From Neisseria musculi (lineage in GTDB: Bacteria > Pseudomonadota > Gammaproteobacteria > Burkholderiales > Neisseriaceae), in the NCBI RefSeq assembly GCF_014297595.2, contig NZ_CP060414.2:2790001-2854000 (forward strand): a DNA stretch of 64,000 nt, given 5' to 3'. The translations under genes were made by a program, and so were the position numbers. Of the stretch, positions 46,973 through 55,928 are shown piece by piece (position 1 is the stretch's first letter; every line of letters begins with the position of its first letter). The notes under the pieces were generated by a model that saw only the letters and a program-made list of their open reading frames with translations, did no database searches and had not been told where the DNA came from.

Positions 46973-47692
46973 GGGGCTGTACTAGATAACTAGGGAAATT
47001 TAACTTCAGGTTAGAATAATCCCTATGAGAAAAAGTCGTTTAAGTCAGTACAAGCAAAACAAACTGATTGAACTATTTGTTGCAGGTGTTACCGCCCGCA
47101 CAGCGGCGCAATTAGTTAGCGTCAATAAAAATACCGCTGCCTATTACTTCCACCGTTTGCGCTTACTTATCTATCACAACAGCCCGCATCTGGAAATGCT
47201 TGATGGTGAAGTAGAAGTTGATGAAAGCTATTTTGGCGGACAACGCAAAGGCAAACGTGGTCGCGGTGCGGCTGGCAAAGTGGCTGTATTCGGGCTTTTG
47301 AAGCGTAATGGTAAGGTTTACACCGTTGCCGTACCCAATACACAAACTGCGACTTTATTGCCAATTATCCGCGAGCAAGTGAAGCCTGATAGCATTGTTT
47401 ATACCGATTGTTACAAAAGTTATGACGTTCTTGATGTGAGCGAATTTTCACATTTTCGGATCAATCACAGCACACATTTTGCTGAGCGACAAAATCACAT
47501 TAACGGAATTGAGAACTTTTGGAACCAAGCAAAACGCCATTTACGCAAGTTTAACGGCATTCCCAAAGAGCATTTTGAACTGTATTTGAAAGAGTGTGAA
47601 TGGCGTTTTAACAACAGTGAGATAAAATTTCAAATTTCTATTTTAAAACAATTAGTAAAGCAGGATTTGTTCTAGTTATCTAGGACAGCCCC
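46973..47692 (+). mobile_element. IS1016 (IS1595 family), copy 3
   Basis: 720 bp, same ends as copies 1 and 2, flanked by a perfect 8-bp target duplication AATATTTT (46965-46972 and 47693-47700). This is the only copy in the window with exact duplicated flanks, hence a simple recent insertion. Confidence 0.97.
47025..47675 (+). CDS. IS1016 transposase
   Basis: 216 residues, protein identical to the two copies in the first 6 kb; only a few silent differences at DNA level (for example GCC versus GCT in the TARTAAQ region). DDE motifs intact, presumably active. Confidence 0.95.
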   Translation: MRKSRLSQYKQNKLIELFVAGVTARTAAQLVSVNKNTAAYYFHRLRLLIYHNSPHLEMLDGEVEVDESYFGGQRKGKRGRGAAGKVAVFGLLKRNGKVYTVAVPNTQTATLLPIIREQVKPDSIVYTDCYKSYDVLDVSEFSHFRINHSTHFAERQNHINGIENFWNQAKRHLRKFNGIPKEHFELYLKECEWRFNNSEIKFQISILKQLVKQDLF

Positions 47693-47904
47693 AATATTTT
47701 TCAGACGGCCTTTTAATAGTTAAACCACTTACTCAACAGTTCAGGCGTACTCGTGCTGCCCCGAATATCTTGAATTTCAACAGGTTATAAAGCGATCTGG
47801 CTAAACCCGAACACAACGCAAGGCTCTCGGTTTGGGCATTGTTCAGCTTGGCTTAAGCCGGTGCATTTATCATTGCCCATTCTTAATTCTGATGAGGGAA
47901 AGCC

Positions 47905-48129
47905 GTGCAAAACGAATATTTGATTATGTTGGTTCCCGCTGCCGTGGCCGTTGCCGGCGGCGTATTGGCGCTGTTGTGGAACCCGTTGGCACAGGCGCGC
48001 AGCCTGATTCAACACTTTGCTGCCGGTGTGGTGTTGTCTGCCTTGTCTGTTGAGCTGCTGCCGGAAATCGGTCGCGAACACGCCCGCCCGAGTATGGTGC
48101 GTGTACTTTTCTGTAAGTTAATCCGCTAA
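47905..48129 (+). pseudogene. N-terminal fragment of a ZIP-family metal transporter
   Basis: GTG start with GAGGGAAA ribosome site. The 74 residues have one membrane span (YLIMLVPAAVAVAGGVLALL) followed by ARSLIQHFAAGVVLSALSVE then LLPEIGREHARPS, the first two helices and the HFAAG block of ZIP-like zinc transporters. The frame then ends VRVLFCKLIR; the remaining helices with the metal site are absent. A perfect DUS terminator follows at 48144, so the deletion is clean. Confidence 0.6.
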
Positions 48130-48143
48130 CAGTGGTGATATAA

Positions 48144-48188
48144 GATTCCAGGCCGTCTGAAAGAGTTTTTCAGACGGCCTGGAATCTT
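48144..48188. terminator. Perfect DUS-pair hairpin
   Basis: AGATTCCAGGCCGTCTGAAA with its complement around a 4-nt loop, 20-bp arms. Lies between the ZIP fragment and the convergent prpF pseudogene. Confidence 0.88.
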
Positions 48189-48301
48189 TGTGAGACGAAA
48201 TCAACTGGAAAAACCGTCTTTGCTCAAAAAAAATACCGGATACGGATAATCGGGGTAGGGTGAAAGCGTGTTAAACAGTTGGATTTTGACGTAAATCGGA
48301 T

Positions 48302-49479
48302 TTAAAAACAATCGCCCGGTATACGCACAAAACCTTCCATGATGATGCGCGCGCTGCGGCTCATCAGGGCTTTGGTTGCCGTCCACTTGCCGTTTTGTAT
48401 TTCGGCTGCCGCGCCTACCCGCAGGGTGCCGGAAGGGTGGCCGAACACCACTTGGTTGCGCCCGCCTCCTGCGGCTATGCTCACCAGGGTGCCGGGAACG
48501 GCTGCGGCGGTGGCGATGGCTACAGAGGCAGTGCCCATCATGGCGTGGTGGAGCTTGCCCATGCTCATGGCGCGCACTAAAACATCGATATCGGCGGCCT
48601 TAACTGTTTTTCCGCCGGATGAAACATAATCTTTCGGCGCGGCTACCCAAGCGATTTTCGGGGCGTGCTGGCGGGCGGCGGCCTCGGAAATATCTTCAAT
48701 CAAACCCATTTTCAAGGCGCCGTAGGCGCGCAGGGTTTCCAGCTTTTCCAGTGCGGAGGCATCGTTGTCCACATCGTTTTGCAGCTCGGTGCCAGTGTAG
48801 CCGATGTCGGCGGCATTCACGAAAATGGTGGGAATGCCTGAATTGATGAGGGTGGCTTTCAGACGGCCTATGCCGGGAATGTCCAATTCGTCCACCGGAT
48901 TGCCGGTGGGGAACATATCGCTTTTGCCATCGGTGGGATCGAGAAATTCGATTTGCACCTCGGCGGCGGGAAAGGTTACGCCGTCCAGCTCGAAACTGCT
49001 GGTTTCCTGCACCCTGCCGTTGGTGATGGGAATGTGGGCGACAATGGTTTTGCCGATGTTTTTATGCCAGATGCGTGCGGTGCAGATGCCGTTTTGCGGC
49101 ACTTTTTCGGGATCAATCAGGCCTTGGCTGATAGAAAATGCGCCAACGGCGGCAGTGAGGTCGCCGCAGTTGCCGCTCCAATCGACAAACGGTTTGTCGA
49201 TGGAAACCTGGCCGAACAAATAATCGACATCGTGGCCCTCGCGGCTGTTTTTTTCGATAATCGCCGCTTTGCTGGTGGAAGAGGAGGCGTTGCCGAGGCC
49301 GTCTATCTGTTTGCAGTAGGGATCGGGGCTGCCGAGAACGCGGAGCAGGATTTTATCGCGTGCTGCGCCGGGGTGTTGTGCGGCCGCAGGCAGATCGCTG
49401 CGTTTGAAAAAATGCCTTTAGAGGTGCCGCCGCGGTAGTAAACGGCGGGGATTTTGATTTGGGCTGCGTGTCCGGCCAT
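48302..49479 (-). pseudogene. prpF: 2-methylaconitate isomerase PrpF, one-base frameshift
   Basis: From ATG 49479 (RBS AGGAGA) the frame reads MAGHAAQIKIPAVYYRGGTS then KGIF, and is lost in a run of six T (A-run 49407-49412). With seven T it continues FKRSDLPAAAQHPGAARD, QIDGLGNASSSTSKAA and then the open frame from 49219 to the stop (WSGNCGDLTAAVGAFSISQG; GGRNQVVFGHPSGTLRVGAA), complete to the PrpF C-terminus. PrpF acts with AcnD in the 2-methylcitrate cycle for propionate. No other prp genes here. Apart from the homopolymer the gene is undamaged. Confidence 0.88.
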
Positions 49480-49623
49480 ATGTTTTCTCCTGTGTCGTTA
49501 TCGGTTTGACGGATTGCCGGCCGTTTAAGCGTTTGCATGTTCAGAATGTTATGCGTGAAAGCAAACGCTTGCGCTGGGGTGTGTTTTTCAGACGGCCACT
49601 CCGGTATGCGGCGGGATCTGCAT

Positions 49624-51354
49624 CTAACTCGGGCATTTCAGCCCCAGCCATTTCATTGAGCCGTCGGATTCGGTTTCCTTTACGGTGAGGATGAAGCCGC
49701 CGATGTGGATGCGGTCGCCTTCTACCGGCAGATTGCCTTCGAGGCGTTTGTGAAACAGGCCGCGCAGGGTCAGGTTGCGTTCTTCTTCGTTAAGCTCTAG
49801 GCCGTAGGCATCGGCCAAGTCGCCCGCCATGCTGGAAGGATTGACCACAAATTCGCCGAAGAAATTGAAATTCATGCGCACGGAGCTGCCGGTTTCGGTA
49901 AAGCGTTTGGCGATGGTTTCCACCTGCTCGGGCGGCACGATATACCAGGCAATATCGCCCGCCTGCAGGCGGGTGTCCAGCCCCAGTTCCTCACGCTTGC
50001 CGTTGCGGATTAAGGCGAAACAGCGGGTGGAGAGCAAGTCTAAGTCTTGCGCCACTTCATCGGGATGCATACCTTCGGCATCGGAGTCGGCCAACACTTC
50101 ATAGGCCAGCAGCGGCACCGATTCGCTTTCGGAAAGCCAGATTTCGCGGCTGTCGGCAGGCTCGGGCTTGGGCGGCACGGTTACTTTCAGCCAGCGCGCC
50201 ACCACGGGAATGGTGGTGCCTTGAATCAGCAGCGACAAAATCACCACCGCAAAAGCCACGTCAAACAGCAGGCGGGCGTTGGGTACACCCATTACCAGCG
50301 GCATCATTGCCAGGGTAATCGGCACTGCGCCGCGCAATCCCACCCAGCTGATATAGGCGGTTTCGCGGCGGCTGTAGTGGAATTTCCAAATGCTGCTCAC
50401 CACTGCCAGCGGGCGCGCCACCAGCATTAGAAAGGCGGCAATGGCCAGCGCGTCCGGGCCTGATTCCAGCAGGCGGTGGGGGGTAACCAGCAGGCCCAAC
50501 ACCACAAACATGCTGGCTTGCGCGAGCCAGGCCAGCCCGTCCATCACGCGCAAAACATGTTCGGTGGCGTGGCTGTGGCGGTTGCCGACAATGATGCCGG
50601 CCAGATACACGGCTAAGAAGCCGCTGCCGCCGGCCAGGTTGGTGAAGCCGAAAATCAGCAGGCCGCCCGACACAATCATCAGGGCATAGAGGCCCTCGGC
50701 CAGGTTCAGACGGCGCGTGAGCCGCGAGAGGATTTTGCCGCCCACAAAGCCTGCAGCCAAACCGAAACCGAGTTGGAGCAGCAGCATCCATAAAAATGAC
50801 AAAATGCCCGATTCTTCAGGGGTCAGGGTGAGCGAAATCAGCGCGGTAACTAAAAATATCGCCATCGGGTCGTTGGCGCCCGATTCGATTTCGAGGGTGG
50901 CCTGCACCCGTTCGTTGAGACGGACACCGCTATTGCGCAGCAGGCTGAACACTGCGCCGGCATCTGTGGAGCCGACAATAGCGGCCATGAGAATGCCGAA
51001 ACGCCAATCCCAGTCCATATACCAGGTGGCAAACAGACCTAGCAGTGCCACGGTGGCAATCACGCCCCAGCTTGCCAGCAAGGCGGCGGGCTTGAGCGCG
51101 ATACGGAAGCTGTCGAGTCTGGTGCGCAGGCCGCCGTCAAGCAGAATCACTGCCAATGCCAGCTGGCCGATGGCGGTGGCGGTGAAAAAATTATCGAAAT
51201 GAATGCCGCCTATGCCTTCTTCGCCTGCCAATATGCCCACCACCAAAAACATCAGCAGCAGCGGCATGCCCAGCCGGGCGGAGAGGGTGGTGGAAATCAC
51301 GCTGAGAAACAGCAGCAGCCCGCAGAGTAAGAATAAACTGTTGAGTCCGTCCAT
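49624..51354 (-). CDS. cvrA: CvrA/NhaP2-type K+ (Na+)/H+ antiporter
   Basis: 576 residues. About 12-13 membrane spans of the CPA1 antiporter fold, with the ion-binding region GSTDAGAVFSLLRNSG and ESGANDPMAIF, followed by a TrkA-C/RCK-C domain (LDLLSTRCFALIRNGKREEL ... GDIAWYIVPPEQ) and a CorC/HlyC-like terminal domain (GDRIHIGGFILTV). The same layout and length as E. coli CvrA (578). Protects against osmotic/K+ stress. Monocistronic, divergent from the DUF808 gene. Confidence 0.93.
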   Translation of the reverse strand: MDGLNSLFLLCGLLLFLSVISTTLSARLGMPLLLMFLVVGILAGEEGIGGIHFDNFFTATAIGQLALAVILLDGGLRTRLDSFRIALKPAALLASWGVIATVALLGLFATWYMDWDWRFGILMAAIVGSTDAGAVFSLLRNSGVRLNERVQATLEIESGANDPMAIFLVTALISLTLTPEESGILSFLWMLLLQLGFGLAAGFVGGKILSRLTRRLNLAEGLYALMIVSGGLLIFGFTNLAGGSGFLAVYLAGIIVGNRHSHATEHVLRVMDGLAWLAQASMFVVLGLLVTPHRLLESGPDALAIAAFLMLVARPLAVVSSIWKFHYSRRETAYISWVGLRGAVPITLAMMPLVMGVPNARLLFDVAFAVVILSLLIQGTTIPVVARWLKVTVPPKPEPADSREIWLSESESVPLLAYEVLADSDAEGMHPDEVAQDLDLLSTRCFALIRNGKREELGLDTRLQAGDIAWYIVPPEQVETIAKRFTETGSSVRMNFNFFGEFVVNPSSMAGDLADAYGLELNEEERNLTLRGLFHKRLEGNLPVEGDRIHIGGFILTVKETESDGSMKWLGLKCPS

Positions 51355-51546
51355 TATCGTGAATGTGTGTGTTTTATAGTTGAAAGAAACGTGCGCATTT
51401 TAGCATGAAAATGCTTGTTTCTTAATGAACACGATGGTTTTGCAGCGGGTTTTCAGACGGCCTTTCCGCTTTTGGGCGGGCCGTCTGAAAGAATGCGGCG
51501 AAATCGGCTATAATGCGCGCTCTGTTTTAGCGTTGATGGATATATT

Positions 51547-52419
51547 GTGGCGTTTGCCTCTCTTTTTACTTTGCTGGACGATATTGCCGCGGTGCTTGAC
51601 GATGTGGCGGTGATGACCAAGGTGGCGGCCAAAAAAACTGCCGGCGTGGTGGGCGATGACTTGGCACTCAATGCCAACCAGGTAACCGGCGTGAGCACCG
51701 ACCGCGAGCTGCCGATTGTGTGGGCGGTGGCGAAAGGCTCGCTGGTGAATAAGGCGGTATTGGTGCCGCTTTCGCTGCTGCTGTCGGTGTTCCTGCCGTG
51801 GCTGATTACGCCGCTGTTGGTTGTCGGCGGTGTGTTTCTGTGTTTTGAAGGTGTGGAAAAACTGCTGCACAAATTTTTAAACCAACACAGCGGCGGGCAT
51901 CATGCCGCCAGTGATGAAATCGTTGATGAAAAAACCAAAATCAAAGGCGCTGTGCGCACCGATTTCATCTTGTCGGCCGAAATCATCATCATTGCGTTGG
52001 GCGTGGTGGGCGGCTACAGCCTGCTGACCCAGTCGCTGGTGATGTCGGCCATCGGCATCGGCATGACCGTGTTGGTGTATGGTTTGGTGGCCGGCATTGT
52101 GAAGGCTGATGATTTCGGTATGTGGCTGATGAGTAAACCTTCTGCCGCAGCGCGCGCGGCGGGCAGGGGCATTATTCTGTTTATGCCGTGGTTTATGCGC
52201 GCCCTGAGTGTGGCAGGTATGCTGGCGGTGTTTTTGGTGGGCGGCGGCATCATTGTGCACAATATCGGCTTCGTTCACGATTTTCTGCACGCCCTGCATT
52301 GGGACAGCGGCTTTGCCGGCCAGCTTGCCACGCTCGCGGTCGGCGTTTTGACCGGTGTGCTGGTGTGTGCGGCGGTGCTGCCGGTGATGAAATGCTTCGG
52401 CAGGAAAAAAGCGCACTGA
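51547..52419 (+). CDS. DUF808 (YedI-type) membrane protein
   Basis: 290 residues. GTG start is needed to give the conserved N-terminus MAFASLFTLLDDIAAVLDDV; VMTKVAAKKTAGVVGDDLAL and the following six or so hydrophobic segments (VPLSLLLSVFLPWLITPLLV; ALGVVGGYSLL) are typical of DUF808/YedI inner-membrane proteins. Function unknown. Very close to E. coli YedI in length (305). Confidence 0.9.
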   Translation: MAFASLFTLLDDIAAVLDDVAVMTKVAAKKTAGVVGDDLALNANQVTGVSTDRELPIVWAVAKGSLVNKAVLVPLSLLLSVFLPWLITPLLVVGGVFLCFEGVEKLLHKFLNQHSGGHHAASDEIVDEKTKIKGAVRTDFILSAEIIIIALGVVGGYSLLTQSLVMSAIGIGMTVLVYGLVAGIVKADDFGMWLMSKPSAAARAAGRGIILFMPWFMRALSVAGMLAVFLVGGGIIVHNIGFVHDFLHALHWDSGFAGQLATLAVGVLTGVLVCAAVLPVMKCFGRKKAH

Positions 52420-52471
52420 CACAGTATCGTGAATAAAAATAAAAAGATGCGGCCTTGCCCGCCGCATTTCG

Positions 52472-52530
52472 GAGAACGATTTGCAAGCTCTCCCAAAGCG
52501 GCAACAGAATCGGTTTTGTATTGTCTTTCA
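52472..52530. repeat. Diverged Neisseria intergenic repeat
   Basis: AACGATTTGCAAGCTCTCCC then AAAGCGGCAACAGAATCGGT and TTTGTATTGTCT. Related copies at 30993-31045 and 56998-57050; resembles the GATTC...GCTGAAGC...CGGTTCCGTACTAT repeat common in Neisseria. Confidence 0.5.
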
Positions 52531-52571
52531 ATTAATTGTTTGCAGCCGGTGCCTTGCCTTAATCTACCGTT

Positions 52572-52610
52572 GAGGCCGTCTGAAAACAAACAGATGCTTT
52601 TCAGACGGCC
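52572..52610. terminator. DUS-pair hairpin at the start of lnt
   Basis: AGGCCGTCTGAAAA and TTTTCAGACGGCC around AACAAACAGATGC, ending 5 nt before the chosen lnt ATG. It could attenuate transcription or hide the ribosome site. Confidence 0.65.
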
Positions 52611-52614
52611 TTTT

Positions 52615-54207
52615 ATGCAAATGTTTATGAACCTTATCCGAAAACTCGAATCAATCTGGCAGAAGCCGCTGTATTACTGGCCGTTGCTGGCGGTTGTTGC
52701 TGCCGCAACGCCGTTGGCGTTTGCACCGTATTACCATTTCTGGCTGATGCCGCTTTTGTTCGGCGCGTTAATCCGCCTTACCGAGCTGCGCCCGCAGCAC
52801 GCCGTGAAAAGCGCTTATCTGTTCGGCCTGATCACTTATGCCGCGCAGTTTTACTGGATACACACCGCGCTGCACACCGTGTCCGGCCTGCCCAATCTTT
52901 ATGCGGTGCCGCTTACCTTTCTGCTGCCCGCGTTTCTCGCCCTTTATCCTGCCGCGGCATTTTGGCTGCTGAAAAAATTCAACCTGCCGCGCGCTTGGCG
53001 CATTGGTGTGGCACTGCCGCTGTTGTGGACGCTGGCCGAGTTTGCCCGCGAACGCCTGCTGACGGGTTTCGGCTGGGGCGCGCTGGGCTATTCGCAAATC
53101 GCCGACCACAGCCCGCTGGCCGGTTTTGCCCCTTTGGGCGGCATCCATCTGGTTACGCTGGCCGCCGCCTGTGCCGGCGCGTGGCTGGTATTGGCGGTGG
53201 ACGCTTCAGGCCGTCTGAAACAGCGCGCGGCAGCTTTGGGCGGCATCGTGCTGCTGGCCGCAGTCGGTTTTGCCGCCAAAAACATCGATTTCACCCGCCC
53301 CGACGGCAGCACCGCCACCGTGGCGCTGGCACAGGGCAATATTGCGCAAACGTTGAAGTGGGTGCCGGAGCAGTTTCTTCCCACGGTCGAGCGTTATTAT
53401 GCCCAAGTGGCGGGCAGCCGCGCCGATATTGTGATTCTGCCCGAAACCGCGATTCCGCTGATGCGCCAGGATTTGCCGCAGGGGCTGCTGGCGCAGTTTG
53501 CCCGCCGGGCAGAAGCCAACGGCAGCGCGCTGGCTGTGGGTATCGGCCAATACACTTCAGACGGCCTCGGTTATGAAAATGCCGTTATCAATCTGTCGCA
53601 TTACCGCGAAGAAGCGCCCGGCCATATTCCGTATTACGCCAAAAACCACTTGGTGCCGTTTGGCGAATACAAACCGCTGCCGTGGCTCACTGAGCCGCTC
53701 TATCAAATGATGAATATGCCGCTGGCCGATTTCAAACGCGGCGGTAACGCCCAGGCGCCGTTTCAGATGGCCAATCAGAAAGTGGCTTTCAATATCTGCT
53801 ATGAAGACGGTTTCGGCGATGAGTTAATCGCTTCCGCCGGGCAATCTACGCTGTTGGCCAATGCCAGCAATATGGCGTGGTATGGAAAATCCAATGCCAT
53901 GTTCCAACATTTGCAGCAGTCGCAGGCGCGTGCGCTGGAGTTGGGCCGCTATATGGTGCGTGCCACCAATACCGGTGCTACCGCCATTGTTGATCCGAAA
54001 GGCCGCATTGTTGCTCAGGCCGTGCCTGATACCGCCACCGTTTTGGAAGGGCGCATCAAAGGTTATGTCGGCGAAACCCCATATATGAAGCTTGGCGGCT
54101 CATGGCCGCTCGTTATTTTGTTGGGCGTGTCGGCTGCCGGCCTGTTTGTGTGGGGGAATTACCACCGTTATGTGGCGAGCCCGCCTGTTTCCGATATCAG
54201 GCAGTAA
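52615..54207 (+). CDS. lnt: Apolipoprotein N-acyltransferase
   Basis: 530 residues from ATG 52615; ATGs at 52621 and 52627 are also possible, and no good ribosome site separates them. The frame upstream to 52429 crosses a repeat and hairpin and is rejected. N-terminal membrane helices precede a nitrilase domain with catalytic Glu (VILPETAIPL), Lys (YAKNHLVPFGEYKPL) and Cys (FNICYEDGFGDEL). Transfers the third acyl chain to lipoproteins in the inner membrane, and so is needed to mature the lipoproteins in this window. Confidence 0.94.
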   Translation: MQMFMNLIRKLESIWQKPLYYWPLLAVVAAATPLAFAPYYHFWLMPLLFGALIRLTELRPQHAVKSAYLFGLITYAAQFYWIHTALHTVSGLPNLYAVPLTFLLPAFLALYPAAAFWLLKKFNLPRAWRIGVALPLLWTLAEFARERLLTGFGWGALGYSQIADHSPLAGFAPLGGIHLVTLAAACAGAWLVLAVDASGRLKQRAAALGGIVLLAAVGFAAKNIDFTRPDGSTATVALAQGNIAQTLKWVPEQFLPTVERYYAQVAGSRADIVILPETAIPLMRQDLPQGLLAQFARRAEANGSALAVGIGQYTSDGLGYENAVINLSHYREEAPGHIPYYAKNHLVPFGEYKPLPWLTEPLYQMMNMPLADFKRGGNAQAPFQMANQKVAFNICYEDGFGDELIASAGQSTLLANASNMAWYGKSNAMFQHLQQSQARALELGRYMVRATNTGATAIVDPKGRIVAQAVPDTATVLEGRIKGYVGETPYMKLGGSWPLVILLGVSAAGLFVWGNYHRYVASPPVSDIRQ

Positions 54208-54613
54208 GCCGCAGCCGATACAGACAACACGGCAGGGCGCAGCAATGCTGTAGCGGAAATAAAGCAGATACACTATAGTGCAAGAAGTGCAAGCAATTGT
54301 TTGATGCGGAACATCGAAACGCCGAAGCGGAAGTTTAAGTTGATCCGCCAATCGGATTTCAGACGGCCGAAAATGATATTTTCCAACGTTGGCAAATGCT
54401 TGGAAATAAAACCCCGCAATAGCTAGAAACTGTGTTTTAATAGGGAACTATTTCCGACAAAACCACTCAAATATTTTAAATCAATTGAGAATGCAAAAAT
54501 ACAAAAGTTTACCTATTGAACATTGAAACCATACAGACAGAGAATCCGATTTAATGATAAGGTTGTTGCAGCAAACGCAACCCGGCCTGACACACTATAA
54601 GGAAAGCCAATCA
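54208..54613. other. rpoH leader region
   Basis: 406 bp without a gene. Contains a DUS (TTTCAGACGGCC at 54357) and an AT-rich tract 54400-54550 that should hold the rpoH promoters; no single -35/-10 pair stands out. Confidence 0.4.
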
Positions 54614-55480
54614 ATGACTATGAATAAAGCTTTTGCATTACCCGTACCCAGTGGACACGGCAGCTTGGAGCAGTATATTCATACTGTAAACAATATTCCC
54701 ATGCTCACTGCCGAAGAAGAAACCCGGCTGGCAGAGCGCCGGCTGCAGGGCGATCTCGAAGCCGCCAAGCAACTCATTCTTTCGCACCTGCGTGTAGTCG
54801 TATCGATTGCGCGCGGTTACGATGGTTACGGTCTCAACCAGGCCGACCTGATTCAAGAAGGCAATATCGGCCTGATGAAGGCCGTGAAACGTTTCGAGCC
54901 TGCCCGCGGCGCGCGCCTGTTTTCGTTTGCCGTGCATTGGATTAAAGCCGAAATCCACGAATTTATCCTGCGCAACTGGCGTTTGGTGCGCGTTGCCACC
55001 ACCAAGCCGCAGCGCAAACTGTTTTTCAACCTGCGCAGTATGCGTAAAAACCTCAACGCTTTAAGCCCTAAAGAAGCGCAGGAAATCGCAGACGATTTGG
55101 GTGTGAAACTCTCGGAAGTGCTCGAAATGGAGCAGCGCATGACCGGCCGCGACATCGGCATCATGGCCGACAACAGCGATGATGAAGACAGCTTTGCCCC
55201 CATCGACTGGCTGGCCGACAACGATACCGAGCCGACCCGGCAAATCGCCCGAAAAGCCCACTATGCGCTGCAAACCGAAGGCTTGCAAAATGCGCTGGCG
55301 CAATTGGACGACCGCAGCCGCCGCATCGTTGAAAGCCGCTGGCTGCAAGATGATGGCGGGTTGACCCTGCACGACTTGGCGGCAGAATACGGCGTATCTG
55401 CCGAGCGTATCCGCCAAATCGAAGCCAAAGCCATGCAGAAACTGCGCGGTTTTCTTGCCGAAGAAGCGGAAGCCGTTTAA
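54614..55480 (+). CDS. rpoH: RNA polymerase heat-shock sigma factor (sigma-32)
   Basis: 288 residues from ATG 54614 (MTMNKAFALPVPSGHGSLEQ) with AAGGAAAG 8-12 nt upstream; the longer frame from 54554 lacks a ribosome site. Region 2 (LSHLRVVVSIARGYDGYGLN; LIQEGNIGLMKAVKRFEP), the RpoH box QRKLFFNLR and region 4 HTH (LHDLAAEYGVSAERIRQIEA) are intact. Directs transcription of chaperone and protease genes. Confidence 0.95.
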   Translation: MTMNKAFALPVPSGHGSLEQYIHTVNNIPMLTAEEETRLAERRLQGDLEAAKQLILSHLRVVVSIARGYDGYGLNQADLIQEGNIGLMKAVKRFEPARGARLFSFAVHWIKAEIHEFILRNWRLVRVATTKPQRKLFFNLRSMRKNLNALSPKEAQEIADDLGVKLSEVLEMEQRMTGRDIGIMADNSDDEDSFAPIDWLADNDTEPTRQIARKAHYALQTEGLQNALAQLDDRSRRIVESRWLQDDGGLTLHDLAAEYGVSAERIRQIEAKAMQKLRGFLAEEAEAV

Positions 55481-55529
55481 GCAGGGGCTGTGTGCCGGTA
55501 TAAATTCAAGTGATTAAAAAGAATATACA

Positions 55530-55556
55530 AATGCACCCTTTCATGGGGTGCATTTT
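55530..55556 (+). terminator. rpoH terminator
   Basis: AATGCACCC TTTCATG GGGTGCATT followed by TTATATT, about 50 nt after the rpoH stop. Confidence 0.85.
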
Positions 55557-55928
55557 ATATTGAGGCCGTCTGAAAAATAAACTGCCTTCCGATTGCAACC
55601 GCTTAATCAAACGGTTTTAAAGCACCGAACCCCGCATCCAATAGGGCTCGGTTTTTTCACGCCGCCTTGGTCTTATCGTGGTTGTGATGGCCGGCCTACG
55701 CTGAAACCGCCACAGTGTGCCGGCGTATCTCAGCCCAAAGATAAGTGTTCTGCAAGCCGCTGAAGCGGCACCGCAAACCGGTAAATCCCCGCAACCCGCG
55801 TGTATGCCCCATATAAAACCGCATCCCATAATCGGGCGGAGTGTCCGACTATTGGGATGCAGTTTATTTCAGACGGCCTTCTGCTGTTTGGAAAGCCGCA
55901 TTCAAAATTGAATCTGCAGGCGTTTATA
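55557..55928. other. Spacer with terminator-like hairpin
   Basis: No gene supported. 55820-55862 forms GCATCCCA(ATA)...TATTGGGATGC, a hairpin downstream of the convergent permease gene, and a DUS lies at 55868. AAGCCGCTGAAGCGGC near 55755 is a short repeat piece also seen near 57005. Confidence 0.5.

Larger units (their letters stand above)
46952..47710. terminator. aspS DUS-pair terminator split by IS1016
   Basis: Left arm AGGCCGTCTGA (46952-46962) and right arm TCAGACGGCCT (47700-47710) were originally about 13 nt apart (loop TAAATATTTTT). IS1016 copy 3 inserted in the loop, duplicating AATATTTT. Confidence 0.8.

Noticed and set aside
55617..55829. 70-residue minus-strand frame between rpoH and the permease gene
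   Set aside because: Overlaps repeat and hairpin sequence and shows no domain.
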